Assembly: GCF_001685015.1 (NCBI RefSeq)
Contig: NZ_MAYT01000001.1
Span: 248,001 to 312,000, forward strand
From: Pseudobacillus wudalianchiensis
GTDB lineage: Bacteria > Bacillota > Bacilli > Bacillales > Domibacillaceae
Length of the DNA stretch: 64,000 nt
Direction of reading: 5' to 3'
This document shows positions 18,516 through 27,573 of the stretch, piece after piece. The position numbers and the translations under genes were made by a program. The notes below the pieces were generated by a model. It worked only from the letters and a program-made list of their open reading frames with translations. It was not told the DNA's origin and searched no databases. Every line of letters starts with the position of its first letter. The stretch's first letter is position 1.

Positions 18516-21158
18516 ATGGAAAACAATGAATTGTCGATGCCGACAAAATATGATCCGAAAGCAATTGAGCAGGGACGATATGATTGGTGGGTCAAAGGCC
18601 AATATTTCGAAGCAAAAGATAATGAAACAAAAACACCGTACACCATTGTGATCCCGCCGCCGAATGTAACCGGGAAACTTCACCTCGGCCATGCATGGGA
18701 TACGACATTGCAAGATATTTTAACGCGTATGAAGCGGATGCAGGGATATGATGTCCTTTGGCTTCCAGGAATGGACCATGCCGGAATTGCCACACAGGCG
18801 AAAGTAGAACAAAAGCTTCGTGAAGAAGGCAAAACGCGTTATGATCTTGGCCGCGAAAAGTTTCTAGAAGAAGCATGGAAATGGAAAGAAGAGTATGCGA
18901 ATTTTATCCGCCAGCAATGGGCGAAGCTCGGCCTTGGCCTGGATTACAGCCGTGAGCGCTTTACGCTTGATGAAGGCTTATCAAAAGCCGTGCGTGAAGT
19001 ATTCGTCTCTCTATATGAAAAAGGCTTAATTTATCGCGGGGAGTATATTATCAACTGGGACCCAGCAACAAAAACAGCTTTATCCGATATTGAAGTGATT
19101 TACAAAGATGTACAAGGTGCGTTTTATCATATGAGATATCCGCTGGCAGATGGAAGCGGTCATATTGAAATCGCGACCACTCGTCCGGAAACAATGCTTG
19201 GTGATACAGCCGTAGCGGTTCATCCAGAAGATGAGCGTTATAAGCATCTTATTGGCAAGAAGGTCATTTTGCCAATCGTCGGCCGTGAAATCCCAATCGT
19301 TGGCGATGATTATGTCGATATGGAATTTGGTTCAGGAGCCGTAAAAATTACTCCAGCTCACGATCCAAATGACTTTGAAATTGGCAATCGCCATAACTTA
19401 GAACGCATTCTCGTCATGAATGAAGATGGCACTATGAATGAGCGTGCCGGTAAATATAATGGAATGGATCGTTTTGACTGCCGCAAACAAATTGTGAAAG
19501 ATTTACAGGAAGCAGATGTCCTTTTCAAGATTGAAGACCATATGCATTCTGTCGGTCACTCAGAGCGCAGCGGTGCGGTAGTCGAGCCGTATTTATCTAC
19601 CCAGTGGTTTGTGAAAATGCAGCCGCTTGCAGATTCAGCAATTGAACTGCAATCAAAAGAAGATAAAGTTCATTTCGTACCAGACCGTTTTGAGAAGACT
19701 TATCTTCACTGGATGGAAAATATCCGTGACTGGTGTATTTCTCGTCAGCTTTGGTGGGGTCACCGCATCCCAGCTTGGTATCATAAAGAAACAGGCGAAG
19801 TCTACGTTGGCCATGAGGCACCGGCAGACGCTGAGAACTGGGAACAAGATAAAGACGTTCTTGATACATGGTTCAGCTCTGCATTATGGCCGTTTTCAAC
19901 AATGGGCTGGCCGGACAAAGAGGCAGCGGACTTCAAACGCTATTATCCAACTGCTGCTCTCGTAACAGGCTATGATATTATATTCTTCTGGGTATCCCGG
20001 ATGATTTTCCAAGGCCTAGAGTTCACAGGCGAACGTCCATTTAAAGATGTACTGATCCACGGGCTTGTCCGCGATTCAGAAGGACGGAAAATGAGTAAAT
20101 CACTAGGAAACGGTGTGGATCCAATGGAAGTCATTGATCAATACGGAGCCGATTCCTTGCGTTATTTCTTATCAACGGGCAGTTCTCCTGGACAGGACTT
20201 GCGCTTCTCTGTAGAAAAAGTAGAATCTATCTGGAACTTTGCCAATAAGATTTGGAACGCTTCTCGTTTTGCTCTTATGAACATGAATGGCTTGAAATAT
20301 GAAGAAATCGACTTGAGCGGCGAAAAATCAGTTGCAGATAAATGGATTTTAACGCGCTTAAATGACACGATCGCCAACGTGACAAAGCTCGCTGACCGCT
20401 ATGAATTCGGTGAAGTCGGCCGTGTGCTTTACAACTTTATTTGGGACGATTTCTGCGATTGGTATATTGAAATGGCGAAGCTTCCGCTTTACGGTGAAGA
20501 CGAGGCAGCAAAGAAAACGACACGTTCTATTCTTGCTTACGTGTTAGATAACACGATGCGCCTATTGCATCCATTCATGCCGTTTATTACCGAGGAAATA
20601 TGGCAAAACCTGCCGCACAGCGGAGAGACGATCGTCACAGCGAAATGGCCAGAAGTGAATGAGGAACTATCTGACCAGCAAGCAGCAGAAGAAATGAAAT
20701 TGCTTGTAGACATTATCCGTTCTGTGCGTAATATCCGGGCGGAAGTCAATACACCGCTCAGCAAGAAGATTAAGTTAATTATCAAAGCGAAAGATGAAAC
20801 AGTGTTGAGCACATTGGAAAACAACCGTGCTTACATCGAGCGTTTCTGTAACCCGGAAGAGCTCGTCGTCTCAACAGATGCTTCAGCTCCTGACAAAGCA
20901 ATGACAGCTGTTGTTACAGGTGCCGAATTATTCTTGCCGCTTGAGGGATTAATTAACATCGAAGAGGAAATTGCCCGCTTGCAAAAAGAATGGGATAAAT
21001 GGAACAGCGAGGTTGAACGCGTTCAAAAGAAACTTGGCAACGAACGGTTCGTCAGCAAAGCGCCGCAAAAAGTCGTCGACGAAGAGCGCGCGAAAGAAAA
21101 AGACTATCTTGAAAAACGCGCCGCTGTGGAAGCACGCATGAAAGAAATGCAAGGATAA
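18516..21158 (+). CDS. valS: Valyl-tRNA synthetase ValS
   Basis: Class Ia aminoacyl-tRNA synthetase (880 aa) that charges tRNA-Val and edits mischarged threonine. Signature HIGH-type motif [14 protein letters not shown] is near residue 47 and KMSKS in [10 protein letters not shown] is near residue 526. The editing CP1 domain lies between them. A C-terminal coiled coil ([18 protein letters not shown]) binds the tRNA. AAGGAGGAAA precedes the ATG. Expression is controlled by the valine T-box. Confidence 0.98.
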   Translation: MENNELSMPTKYDPKAIEQGRYDWWVKGQYFEAKDNETKTPYTIVIPPPNVTGKLHLGHAWDTTLQDILTRMKRMQGYDVLWLPGMDHAGIATQAKVEQKLREEGKTRYDLGREKFLEEAWKWKEEYANFIRQQWAKLGLGLDYSRERFTLDEGLSKAVREVFVSLYEKGLIYRGEYIINWDPATKTALSDIEVIYKDVQGAFYHMRYPLADGSGHIEIATTRPETMLGDTAVAVHPEDERYKHLIGKKVILPIVGREIPIVGDDYVDMEFGSGAVKITPAHDPNDFEIGNRHNLERILVMNEDGTMNERAGKYNGMDRFDCRKQIVKDLQEADVLFKIEDHMHSVGHSERSGAVVEPYLSTQWFVKMQPLADSAIELQSKEDKVHFVPDRFEKTYLHWMENIRDWCISRQLWWGHRIPAWYHKETGEVYVGHEAPADAENWEQDKDVLDTWFSSALWPFSTMGWPDKEAADFKRYYPTAALVTGYDIIFFWVSRMIFQGLEFTGERPFKDVLIHGLVRDSEGRKMSKSLGNGVDPMEVIDQYGADSLRYFLSTGSSPGQDLRFSVEKVESIWNFANKIWNASRFALMNMNGLKYEEIDLSGEKSVADKWILTRLNDTIANVTKLADRYEFGEVGRVLYNFIWDDFCDWYIEMAKLPLYGEDEAAKKTTRSILAYVLDNTMRLLHPFMPFITEEIWQNLPHSGETIVTAKWPEVNEELSDQQAAEEMKLLVDIIRSVRNIRAEVNTPLSKKIKLIIKAKDETVLSTLENNRAYIERFCNPEELVVSTDASAPDKAMTAVVTGAELFLPLEGLINIEEEIARLQKEWDKWNSEVERVQKKLGNERFVSKAPQKVVDEERAKEKDYLEKRAAVEARMKEMQG

Positions 21159-21169
21159 GAAAAGGAATG

Positions 21170-21203
21170 AGACGAATCTGCCGAGTGTAGATTCGTCTTT
21201 TTC
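21170..21203 (+). terminator. Terminator after valS
   Basis: AGACGAATCT (21170-21179) pairs perfectly with AGATTCGTCT (21189-21198) and is followed by TTTTTC. Confidence 0.93.
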
Positions 21204-21216
21204 TAGAGGAACGATC

Positions 21217-21321
21217 GGCTAATAAAGCTGGCTTTTTGGATCATAACATGCTCGGTTCGGCTAATAAAATCATCATTTTAGCTAATACAATCCACTTTTC
21301 GGAAATAAATAGCCGAGCCTT
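21217..21321 (+). repeat. Five degenerate 21-bp tandem units
   Basis: Units begin at 21217, 21238, 21259, 21280 and 21301. Their first ten bases are GGCTAATAAA, GGATCATAAC, GGCTAATAAA, AGCTAATACA and GGAAATAAAT, and four of the five end in T/C-rich tails. They fill the gap between the valS terminator and the folC ribosome-binding site. Confidence 0.6.
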
Positions 21322-21356
21322 CTTTTAGCAGATGATTGATAGGAGGAAACATAACG

Positions 21357-22646
21357 ATGACTACATATGAAGAAGCACTTTCCTGGATTCATGGACGGCT
21401 TCAGCTTGGCATTAAGCCCGGCTTAAAGAGAATGGAATGGCTGATGGAGAAAATGAAGCATCCAGAGCGCCGTCTACGGGCGGTACACATCGGAGGGACG
21501 AACGGCAAAGGCTCCACTGTCGCCATGATGCGCTCGATCCTAGAGAAAGCGGGATACGAGGTGGGAACCTTCACCTCTCCTTATATTGAACAATTCAACG
21601 AGCGAATTAGCATCAATGGCCAACCGATTAGCGATGAAGCCATTGTTGAATTAACAGCTATGATTAAGCCGCTGGCAGAGGAATTAGAAAAAACAGAGCT
21701 CGGCGGACCGAGTGAATTTGAAGTGATTACGGCGATGGCCCTTTACTATTTCGCGTACACCCGCCCAGTGGATATCGTCTTATTTGAAGTGGGGCTTGGC
21801 GGACGGCTCGATTCCACAAACGTCATTCAGCCATTGCTATCGGTGATTACGACAATCGGCATGGACCACATGCAATTTTTAGGGGACACGCTTGAAGACA
21901 TTGCCTTTGAAAAAGCAGGCATTATTAAAAATGGTGCACCGGTCGTCACGGGAGTCAAACAGGAGGCGGCACTGGGAGTCATCAAAGGACGGGCCAAAGA
22001 GGTTCGATCTCCTGTTTACCAGCTTGGAGAGCAATTCAAGGCTGACTGGCAAACATCCATGCCTCAAGGAGAAGTCTTTCATTTTCAGTCTGTCTTTGCC
22101 AATCTGAAAGACTTAATGACGGGTCTGAATGGTCTCCATCAAACAGACAATGCAGCCGTTGCGGTCATGTCGATATTGTACTTGCGCACCTTCTACGCTT
22201 TCCTAGTCGAAGAAGAACATATCCGCTCGGGTCTTCAGTCGGCGAAATGGCCGGGAAGAATGGAATATGTCTCCGAGCAGCCGACGATTCTGCTCGACGG
22301 GGCCCATAATCCGGAAGGCATGAGAGCACTCGCTGCTTCACTTGCCGAACGTTTTCCCAGCAAAAACATCACTGCGTTATTTTCCGGCATGAAGGATAAA
22401 GACTTAAAGGAAATGACAGAACTCCTTGAAAAGACAGCGAACCACATTGTCTTCACAACCTTTGAATTCCCGCGGGCTGCCAAGAAAAAAGACTTTGCAC
22501 CGTTTTTAACCACCCATCAATGGGAAGAAGATTGGCAAGGATTTATTCAAAAATTCCAACAAACTGCCGATGAAAATGAAGTGTTAGTCGTGACAGGGTC
22601 GCTTTATTTTATTTCGGAAGTGAAAAGATTCATAAAAGAAGCATGA
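21357..22646 (+). CDS. folC: Folylpolyglutamate/dihydrofolate synthase FolC
   Basis: Mur-ligase-like ATP enzyme (429 aa) that adds glutamate to folates and may also make dihydrofolate from dihydropteroate. The P-loop is GTNGKGSTVAMM (near residue 45). The FTSPYIEQFNERI loop, FEVGLGGRLDSTNV and the C-terminal LLDGAHNPEGM motif are all present. AGGAGG lies 10 bases before the ATG. In B. subtilis folC is followed by comC; here the whole pilus locus begins after its terminator. Confidence 0.96.
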   Translation: MTTYEEALSWIHGRLQLGIKPGLKRMEWLMEKMKHPERRLRAVHIGGTNGKGSTVAMMRSILEKAGYEVGTFTSPYIEQFNERISINGQPISDEAIVELTAMIKPLAEELEKTELGGPSEFEVITAMALYYFAYTRPVDIVLFEVGLGGRLDSTNVIQPLLSVITTIGMDHMQFLGDTLEDIAFEKAGIIKNGAPVVTGVKQEAALGVIKGRAKEVRSPVYQLGEQFKADWQTSMPQGEVFHFQSVFANLKDLMTGLNGLHQTDNAAVAVMSILYLRTFYAFLVEEEHIRSGLQSAKWPGRMEYVSEQPTILLDGAHNPEGMRALAASLAERFPSKNITALFSGMKDKDLKEMTELLEKTANHIVFTTFEFPRAAKKKDFAPFLTTHQWEEDWQGFIQKFQQTADENEVLVVTGSLYFISEVKRFIKEA

Positions 22647-22660
22647 TGAATCAGCATAGA

Positions 22661-22698
22661 AAGCTGTCCTGGCACTAAACCGGCAAGGACGGCTTTTT
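22661..22698 (+). terminator. Terminator after folC
   Basis: AAGCTGTCCT (22661-22670) pairs with AGGACGGCTT (one G-U pair) and is followed by TTT. Confidence 0.85.
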
Positions 22699-22812
22699 AC
22701 ATGCTCCCCATGGAATAAACTCATAAAGATAATAGTATTGTCGTTTCTCTAAAAATTGCCATTAAAAATTCATTTGGTTAGGTCGAATGTTCTATAAAAA
22801 GGATGTGTATAT

Positions 22813-22821
22813 TGGTATAAT
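22813..22821 (+). promoter_or_regulatory. Extended -10 promoter of the VWA gene
   Basis: TG-G-TATAAT with a consensus -10 but no recognisable -35, 47 bases before the start codon. Confidence 0.6.
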
Positions 22822-22868
22822 CGTAACATGACAAGGTAGATGCGACGAAACAAGGGAGGGAGAGACAG

Positions 22869-25800
22869 ATGACGGGAAGATCAACTATTTTTAAGATGTT
22901 GTTAGCTTTTTTGCTAATACTATCTGTGTTGCCAATTGTACCGAGAGAAGCAAATGCAACAACAGCAACAGGTATGCCGCCGTCTATGAATTTTAATGTT
23001 ACAGCTATGCCATCGAATGTCGTTTTATCTACTGAAGGAAGGGCAGAGAGTACACTGAAATTAAAGGTGTCTACAAACGGTTTGCCTAATGAGGGACTGC
23101 GACAATCCGTCAATGTAGCTTTCTTATATGATACTTCAAAGTCCATGCATGGTGGACAAAATGATAAAAAGTTTATAAGTGAACAAAGAGTATTTACAGA
23201 TGCGTTAAAGTATTTTAATAGCAGGGATAATACTGTCTTTATTCCTTTTAGAAATGGAGTGCCTAGCTACTCTTGTAATGGGGGAAATGGCAGGAAGTAT
23301 ACAGTAGGCATGACGAAAAGTTTTGCTCTAATAAATACTTTGGCAAACCAGTGTTTAGGTGATAACAATGTATACACTTCTGAGAAAGGCACCAATGCGC
23401 CGGGGGGAACAAATTACGCTAAGGCATTAAAAATGGCAATTCAACAGCTGGATAGCTCAGGCTCTTCCTACAAAAATATTATTCTCTTTTCAGATGGAAA
23501 ACCAAATCTGCTTGAAAATGAAACAAAGCATAATAGCAGCGATACGCAAGGGATAACAGCGGAATATAATCGTGCGGTAAAGCAAGAAATTGATACAATC
23601 ATTGAGAGCATGAAAAGTAAAGGTATTAAGCTATACAGCGTGGGGTTCGGTAATGGGGATGACACGGATGTGGCTTATTTAAATGAAATTTCCAGCAAGA
23701 CAGGCGGTTATGCTTTAGAAGCAAGTGATAAGAGGCTTCCTGATTTATTTACAGATATCGTTTCAAAACCGTCTTCAGACCTTACTGGCAAGGTTGACAT
23801 TGATCTAGATACGGTTGTGAATGAAAAAAATGAAGATGTTAGTTCTTTTGTTGAAATGAAAGGAGACACTTCAATTCGCAAGAAAACATACGAATTTGAT
23901 TTGAATAGAAGCAACTTCTCTGAAGCCCTGCCGCTTATATTCAAAAAAGAAGGAACCTACACAATTAAGAGCAAGCTGACTTACGGCAAGTCAAGCGGGT
24001 CCATTATTAGATCTACGACGATTTATGTCACGAAAAAAGAAGTGTTATCTGCCGGAATTGACTTTGCTGTAAAAGCCTCCCCTGAGAAAGTGATCAAGCC
24101 GACAAATGAAAACGCTAAAAGCGAATTAAATATTGACTTGACTCCTAAAGGGATAGCTACTCAGCCAGGGGCTCAAAGAGAACCTGTTGATATCGTCTTC
24201 GTTTATGACACTTCCAGTGCAATGGCGCAAAATGGGTGGTCTGTAATGGCCCAAACCGCTATGAAATCGACTCTTAAGACTTTAAAAGCTTCACAGATTT
24301 CAAATGACAATTACTATTTTATCCCGTTTGATAGCAATATTAGCCGAAAACGTAACGGCATGGTTGCCCCAAGAGAGGGGTTGACAGCAATTGGAGAAGC
24401 GGTTGACTCATTAGTAGGGAAAGATGCGTATGGCAGATCTATTGATTACTCTAGTTCTGGCGGGGCAAATTACTCTATTGCCTTAGAAGAGGCAGTGAAA
24501 AAGTTTTCAGGACCGACAATTAATAAGCGCTATATTATCTTTTTAACGGCTGGCAAACCGACGGAGTTTGTCAAGAGGGAAGACGTTACCTACTGTCTCC
24601 ATTGGAAAGTAAATGATTGTCCTTCAGGGCAGAAAGCAACAGAACAGAATGTTTTAGTCACATATAAAATAGACTTGACAAACAAAACTTATTATAGACA
24701 GTTCTTCGATAAAGAAGGAATTCTTAGAGATTTGCCGGCCAAATCTTTGGAAGAAATACAAACAGTCATTGATAAGGGGGCTTTAGCCTCTGCAGAGCAA
24801 GTAAAAAACAGCAATGCTGTCATGAACATCGTTACCTTCACAAATTCTAGCCTTTTGAATACGATGGCGGCTAAGACTGGCGGGACAGTTCAAACGGCGA
24901 ATGAACAGAACTTGAATTCTATCCTAACTAGTATTACTCAAAAGGTTGATGCTCCCTCTATAAGAGGAAATGTAGAAATTAACTTAAGAGATTTCGGTTC
25001 GTCTGTACTAGCAGGAAAAGATAGTAAGTTTACTGCCAATGAGGGAATCGTTAAAATTCCCTTTGCATTTCATTATCCTGTCGGAGGAAATCCAGACCCT
25101 GTGAAACTTCAAGAATTGCTTCCTTTGGAATTTACAGCTACCGGAATTTTTGACTTTGCGGGAAAAGTAAAAATTTCTTATAAAGACTTGGATGGCCAGC
25201 TGAAAGAGCTTGTACATCCTGCTTTTAAAGTAGAAGTAGTGAAAGATGCACCGCCAGTATTTAAAAGTACGGTAGAAGTGCTGGGCAATTCATTTTTTGA
25301 GCCTGAAGCTCTTGTCAAAGTCGGAAATGCTGACTCAGAGAGCAATGAATTTACTATGAAATATACTCTGACACCCGATACTGTTTTCGGTACGGAAACG
25401 AAAGGGACGATCAGTCAAATTGTGTTACGCCAACCACTTCCGGATGGGGTAGAAATGGCAAGTAACCCACAATTAGAAGTTATGAAAGAAACAACCTCTA
25501 TATCGGGAGCATCTGTAAAGCAGGAAGGAAAAATGTTAATCATTACCCTTGGTTCTAATGGAACGACTTCCTATATGCCAAGTTCCTTTACGCCAAATCG
25601 TTTTGTCGTGAAAGTAAAATTAAAAGCGGCATGGGCACTGCCTTCTACAGAAGTTCCAAGAGGCACTATCTACTTTAAAGATTCTAGATTTGCCGATAAT
25701 CAGGAAAACCAATTAGCTCCAGCGGATAAAAAGATATCGATGAGAGTATTACTCTATGGAACAGGGCAGAAGAGCTATGATTATGTCGGCGATCATACTG

Positions 25801-27521
25801 GTACCATTCAAAAAGTTCATCAATCAGATGCTTGGCTAGTGGCTGAGACAAAGCTGTCGAATGAAAATGGTGAAATTGTCAAACCGGTAAAAGGGATGGA
25901 GCTTGCAAACGCAGGCACAGCTATTAAGCTGACGTATAGCGACGGATCAACGGCACTGCTTTACATGAAAACAGATTACAATGTATTTAATAACTTTGAT
26001 GCAGCTAAGAAGCCGCTTCATCAAACAGGTGGTCCTGCCGTTCCAAAAACAGAAGGACCAGTGGCTTTCGAAGCAATATATTTAGTAGCCGGTGAAGAGG
26101 TTCAGTATGAATATCGATTAACAAATAAGGAAAGCACCACTGCATGGCAAACGTTTGATCCGCAAATGGCTGTGCCGATTTTCGAGGACTACTTAGGACA
26201 GGTCGATATCGAAGTGCGGACTTCTGGAGGATTTACGCTTGATAGTGATTCTATTAAGAAATCTATTGAAATCATTAAGCCAATCACCGAAATTACAGTG
26301 AATCCTACTTCTTTAAATGTTGTAAAAGGAAAAAGTGTTGATTTTACTGTAGCCGTTTTTCCAGAGGATACGACAGAAGGAGAGTATGACATTATCTTTG
26401 ATGATCCTGCCATCGCTTCAGTTCCGGATAAGCCTGAAAAACAAGGGGAAGTAGATGAATGGAAACTGAAAGGTTTAAAAGCGGGCACGACTACGATGAC
26501 AGTACAATCTAAAATAAATCCAAATGTCAAAGCAGAAGTACCCGTTTCGGTTGGGGAGCCCATCACTGGCATTATTATTAAACCGAGTCCTTTAGAGGTA
26601 GATAAAGGCAAATCGAAGGAGTTCACTGTTACATTAGAGCCAAAGACTACGGTGGAAAATGATTATCAGCTTTCTTTCGGCAATGACAGTCTAGCCGAAG
26701 CCATCATGAAAGAGGATCATAACGGTGATGGAGATGTTTGGGTACTGGAAGGCTTAAATGCAGGGGAAACAGAGCTAATTGTTTCTTCCTTGGATAACCC
26801 GGACATACAATCTAAAGAGAAGGTAACGGTCCATGAACCAATCACGGGCATTGCTGTGGTACCGGATAATGAAAAGATAAAAACAGAAGAACAAGAGCCA
26901 AAAAAATGGAAAATTGATAAAGGAGTAACCAGCAATTTTACCGTTGCCATTCTTCCTGAAAGCACTACAAAAAACAAAGAGTACACCGTAACATTAGATA
27001 AAGAGTGGAGCCGAGCAGAAAAAACTGAAACGAAAGATAAATGGTCCTTGATCGGAACAGAATCCGGCACGGCAATCATGACTGTGACAGCTAAAGATGA
27101 TCCAAATGTGAAAGAAACGATTACGATTGAGTTTATCGATCCGTTTGTTGAAATGGAAGGGATTTCCTTCACAAAACCGCATTATGATTTTCAGTTAGGT
27201 GAAACAGAAAACGAGTGGACACCTATTACAGATTATGTGAACATTAACCCGGACGACGCAACAAATGTTGAGGTAATTCGAGTAGAATCTGCTAAGCCTT
27301 CTATTGTTGAGACTAGAGTAGAAGGTGGAGAATGGCAGATCAAAGTGTCTGATGATCAGGCCGGTTATTCTACTGTGACGGTAACAGCGGAACAGCCAAA
27401 TAAAGAGGGAGACGGTAAGAAAACAGCTTCTGATACAGCTGTTTTTGAAGTAAGCAAGCAGCCTTCTGACAACAGAGAAGATCAAGGCGGCAACAATAAT
27501 GACATAGACGGAAGATGGTAA
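22869..27521 (+). CDS. Giant secreted double-VWA, Big2-like protein (probable pilus-linked adhesin)
   Basis: 1550 residues. The signal peptide (about 1-30, ending ANA) predicts secretion. VWA domain 1 (about 80-300) has a complete metal site: Asp88-x-Ser90-x-Ser92, Thr181 in GGTNYA and Asp209 in SDGKP. VWA domain 2 (about 440-690) has the same fold signature but the matching positions are DTSSA (Ala451), Ala533 and Ala561, so metal binding there is probably lost. A middle beta-rich region (about 700-1130) resembles DUF11-like adhesin modules. Four repeats of about 95 residues start near 1138, 1231, 1325 and 1428 (ITEITVNPTSLNVVKGK-type) and look like bacterial Ig (Big2) folds. There is no LPXTG signal or C-terminal membrane helix. 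VWA proteins such as PilY1/PilC act at type IV pilus tips in other bacteria; a like role here is inferred from the neighbourhood. Confidence 0.85.
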   Translation: MTGRSTIFKMLLAFLLILSVLPIVPREANATTATGMPPSMNFNVTAMPSNVVLSTEGRAESTLKLKVSTNGLPNEGLRQSVNVAFLYDTSKSMHGGQNDKKFISEQRVFTDALKYFNSRDNTVFIPFRNGVPSYSCNGGNGRKYTVGMTKSFALINTLANQCLGDNNVYTSEKGTNAPGGTNYAKALKMAIQQLDSSGSSYKNIILFSDGKPNLLENETKHNSSDTQGITAEYNRAVKQEIDTIIESMKSKGIKLYSVGFGNGDDTDVAYLNEISSKTGGYALEASDKRLPDLFTDIVSKPSSDLTGKVDIDLDTVVNEKNEDVSSFVEMKGDTSIRKKTYEFDLNRSNFSEALPLIFKKEGTYTIKSKLTYGKSSGSIIRSTTIYVTKKEVLSAGIDFAVKASPEKVIKPTNENAKSELNIDLTPKGIATQPGAQREPVDIVFVYDTSSAMAQNGWSVMAQTAMKSTLKTLKASQISNDNYYFIPFDSNISRKRNGMVAPREGLTAIGEAVDSLVGKDAYGRSIDYSSSGGANYSIALEEAVKKFSGPTINKRYIIFLTAGKPTEFVKREDVTYCLHWKVNDCPSGQKATEQNVLVTYKIDLTNKTYYRQFFDKEGILRDLPAKSLEEIQTVIDKGALASAEQVKNSNAVMNIVTFTNSSLLNTMAAKTGGTVQTANEQNLNSILTSITQKVDAPSIRGNVEINLRDFGSSVLAGKDSKFTANEGIVKIPFAFHYPVGGNPDPVKLQELLPLEFTATGIFDFAGKVKISYKDLDGQLKELVHPAFKVEVVKDAPPVFKSTVEVLGNSFFEPEALVKVGNADSESNEFTMKYTLTPDTVFGTETKGTISQIVLRQPLPDGVEMASNPQLEVMKETTSISGASVKQEGKMLIITLGSNGTTSYMPSSFTPNRFVVKVKLKAAWALPSTEVPRGTIYFKDSRFADNQENQLAPADKKISMRVLLYGTGQKSYDYVGDHTGTIQKVHQSDAWLVAETKLSNENGEIVKPVKGMELANAGTAIKLTYSDGSTALLYMKTDYNVFNNFDAAKKPLHQTGGPAVPKTEGPVAFEAIYLVAGEEVQYEYRLTNKESTTAWQTFDPQMAVPIFEDYLGQVDIEVRTSGGFTLDSDSIKKSIEIIKPITEITVNPTSLNVVKGKSVDFTVAVFPEDTTEGEYDIIFDDPAIASVPDKPEKQGEVDEWKLKGLKAGTTTMTVQSKINPNVKAEVPVSVGEPITGIIIKPSPLEVDKGKSKEFTVTLEPKTTVENDYQLSFGNDSLAEAIMKEDHNGDGDVWVLEGLNAGETELIVSSLDNPDIQSKEKVTVHEPITGIAVVPDNEKIKTEEQEPKKWKIDKGVTSNFTVAILPESTTKNKEYTVTLDKEWSRAEKTETKDKWSLIGTESGTAIMTVTAKDDPNVKETITIEFIDPFVEMEGISFTKPHYDFQLGETENEWTPITDYVNINPDDATNVEVIRVESAKPSIVETRVEGGEWQIKVSDDQAGYSTVTVTAEQPNKEGDGKKTASDTAVFEVSKQPSDNREDQGGNNNDIDGRW

Positions 27522-27530
27522 CATAATAAG

Positions 27531-27573
27531 AAGGCGCCCTAAAAGTCTAGCTTTTAGGGCGCCGTTTTTTATT
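27531..27573. terminator. Bidirectional terminator between the VWA gene and the minor pilins
   Basis: GGCGCCCTAAAAG (27533-27545) and CTTTTAGGGCGCC (27551-27563) form a perfect 13-bp stem with TCTAG in the loop. A T-run follows on the plus strand. It separates convergent genes. Confidence 0.93.

Noticed and set aside
26189-27172. Long minus-strand open frames opposite the Big2-like repeats
   Set aside because: They lack ribosome-binding sites and family features and mirror the codon bias of the plus-strand gene.
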